Assembly: GCA_900557355.1 (NCBI GenBank)
Contig: USSR01000060.1
Coordinates: 1 to 17,230, forward strand
Reading direction: 5' to 3'
DNA: 17,230 bases
From: an uncultured Bacteroides sp.
Lineage (GTDB): Bacteria; Bacteroidota; Bacteroidia; Bacteroidales; Bacteroidaceae
The notes under the pieces were generated by a model. It saw nothing but the letters and a program-made list of their open reading frames with translations, made no database searches and had not been told where the DNA came from. The position numbers and the translations under genes were made by a program. This document shows, piece by piece, positions 15,890-17,230 of the stretch (positions are counted from its first letter, which is position 1; each line of letters starts with the position of its first letter).

Positions 15890-15924
15890 AAAAAGCGCTT
15901 AATTGTTATGATTAAGCGCTTTTT
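15890..15924. terminator. Strong, nearly symmetric intrinsic terminator after the regulator gene
   Basis: AAAAAGCGCTTAAT (15890-15903) and ATTAAGCGCTTTTT (15911-15924) form a perfect 14-bp stem with a 7-nt loop. On the minus strand the stem runs into TTTTTT and then AATG, right for ending the regulator transcript, whose stop is 17 bp upstream. The T-run on the other strand means it could work in both directions. Confidence 0.88.
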
Positions 15925-15941
15925 CTTATTTTTATAAATTA

Positions 15942-17230
15942 TCATTTATATAAATTGCATAAGGGGATCTTATATTCCTCTCCTAATGAATCTTTATACT
16001 CTTTGCAGAAGCGGTCATATACACTCTTTGCAATACCTTTTTTACCTTGTATAAAAAGAATAGAGCATTTAGCCGCCAAGGCTTCTTCATTCAGAGGATC
16101 ATGCAAGAACAGGATATCAGCAATACGCAGTACTGTATCATAATTATTGCGCTGTACATCCAACAAATTCCTCAGCAAATCAATAGAAAGACTGGAATAA
16201 GAATCTTTAAATTCATCCAACCAATCAACAATGGTATTTGACAGCAACGGACCATACAATAAGATTTCCAATATCTGATTCAGGAGCTTGTCATCTCCAT
16301 GATCACCATTTTCCTTAAATTGACGAATACAATCCAACGCCATCCGATAATCACAAAATACTCCCTCATGCCATCTGATACACAGAAATCCCGCATCACT
16401 GACAACTTCCACATCACCTACTTTTTCTAACAATATACGCAACTTACGCAAAGTCACATTACGGTTATTGCGAGCAGACTCTTCCTCTTTGTCTGACCAC
16501 AGAATATCGGTAGCTTTTTTAGTCAAGATGCCTTGCTTACTTTTTTCCGTATAAAGCACCAACAATATAAGCAAGCTTTTCAATCGTGGTGTAAAAGCTC
16601 CTGTTATGTCATTACCATCTTTATCACGAACATTAAATGTGCCCAACAAAGAGATTGCCGAACGACTGCGATCAAAATACTTTTCTACCACAGCAACCTC
16701 CTCTACCGTTTCATTAACAGGAAGAACCTCCACCTGAGTATTATCTTCTTTGGTATCTTCAAATTCGACTTTCTTTCTGCTGCATTTTATCCGGTATAAA
16801 AGGAATACTGCTCCTCCCAACAACAGGATACCACATGACCACCATAACCACACCGAAGCAGAGTCCTTATTCACCGTCTGCACAATTTCATTATCATTCA
16901 GTAAAGGAGTATTGATAGAATAAATAGCCACATCATGTGTACGGTCACTCAAAATCTTATCCATCACCAGATACAGTTTATGATAGGCAGGCGACGAATA
17001 AAAACTAAAATCGCAATCCTGATGAACCAAATCATTACGAATAGGTTTCGATATCTCTACCCAAACAGAATCATTCATGAAAACCTTCCAAAGGCTGCCT
17101 CCATCTTTCAGACTAACAGCATAAAAAGAACTGTCCGAAGGTTCAAAGTACATGGAAGATGCCATCAACAACATATCCGTAGATTGTTTTTTCTTCCATA
17201 CACTACGAGACTTTCCCGTTTTCAGATTTT
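15942..17230 (-). CDS. Membrane-spanning PUL regulator with SARP/OmpR-like DNA-binding domain (5' end outside window)
   Basis: The frame stays open from the stop (TGA, 15944-15942) to the window edge, 428 codons, so the first in-window ATG at 17174 is not the true start. Numbering from that ATG: residues 1-105 are the end of an extracytoplasmic domain with Kelch-like repeats (SSFYAVSLKDGGSLWKV; FSFYSSPAYHKLYLV; DVAIYSINTPLL). One transmembrane helix spans about 108-128, followed by basic RIKCSRKK and an acidic linker. A winged-helix domain of OmpR/SARP type occupies about 173-272 (ISLLGTFNVRDKDGNDI, FTPRLKSLLILLVLYT, NNRNVTLRKLRILLEKVG). A helical, BTAD/TPR-like tail runs to 410. Such proteins in Bacteroidetes PULs are thought to sense a sugar outside the membrane and activate transcription through the attached DNA-binding domain. 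This design differs from SusR, hybrid two-component and sigma/anti-sigma systems. The direct target is inferred from its position. Confidence 0.8.
   Translation of the reverse strand, partial: NLKTGKSRSVWKKKQSTDMLLMASSMYFEPSDSSFYAVSLKDGGSLWKVFMNDSVWVEISKPIRNDLVHQDCDFSFYSSPAYHKLYLVMDKILSDRTHDVAIYSINTPLLNDNEIVQTVNKDSASVWLWWSCGILLLGGAVFLLYRIKCSRKKVEFEDTKEDNTQVEVLPVNETVEEVAVVEKYFDRSRSAISLLGTFNVRDKDGNDITGAFTPRLKSLLILLVLYTEKSKQGILTKKATDILWSDKEEESARNNRNVTLRKLRILLEKVGDVEVVSDAGFLCIRWHEGVFCDYRMALDCIRQFKENGDHGDDKLLNQILEILLYGPLLSNTIVDWLDEFKDSYSSLSIDLLRNLLDVQRNNYDTVLRIADILFLHDPLNEEALAAKCSILFIQGKKGIAKSVYDRFCKEYKDSLGEEYKIPLCNLYK

Overview
The window reads as part of a polysaccharide utilisation locus (PUL) from a gut-type Bacteroides or close relative. 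The evidence is a SusC/SusD pair, a DUF3823-type third lipoprotein, a set of exported alpha-glycosidase-like enzymes, AT-rich intergenic DNA, and TAnnTTTG-like promoter elements instead of sigma-70 boxes. Species cannot be named from sequence alone. Every confident gene lies on the minus strand, so the locus is transcribed from high to low coordinates.

Layout in transcription order: (1) 17230-15942, the 3' part of a membrane-spanning regulator with an outer (periplasmic, probably Kelch-type) segment, one transmembrane helix and a cytoplasmic SARP/OmpR-like winged helix with a helical tail; its 5' end is outside the window. (2) A 14-bp-stem terminator at 15890-15924, then a candidate promoter. 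(3) An enzyme operon, 15764-6992: a GH63-like enzyme, a GH31 enzyme, then a reading frame encoding a GH67-like TIM barrel that overlaps by 49 bp a second frame encoding an alpha-helical segment, a clan GH-D (alpha-galactosidase-like) barrel, a discoidin/CBM32-like module and a C-terminal beta domain. (4) A 385-bp AT-rich gap with an 11-bp inverted repeat, a pair of TAAGCG half-sites exactly 11 bp apart and a TAATTTTG promoter element. (5) susC, susD and a DUF3823 lipoprotein gene, ended by an intrinsic terminator at 346-388. (6) Positions 2-61 may be the last codons of a convergent plus-strand gene.

How the parts work together (inference from PUL knowledge): SusD and the DUF3823 lipoprotein capture an oligosaccharide at the cell surface, SusC imports it with TonB-derived energy, and the exported exo-type alpha-glycosidases strip it. 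The enzyme families point to an alpha-linked substrate (alpha-glucosyl or alpha-galactosyl, possibly with an acidic sugar), but none is an obvious endo-enzyme, so the target may be a short oligosaccharide or glycan side chain. The substrate is not determined.

The most notable points are the single-base frame break at a run of five A residues joining two parts of what looks like one 1348-residue two-barrel enzyme, and the 11-bp-spaced direct repeats upstream of susC, the spacing known for SARP-family activators, in a locus whose regulator has a SARP-like output domain.
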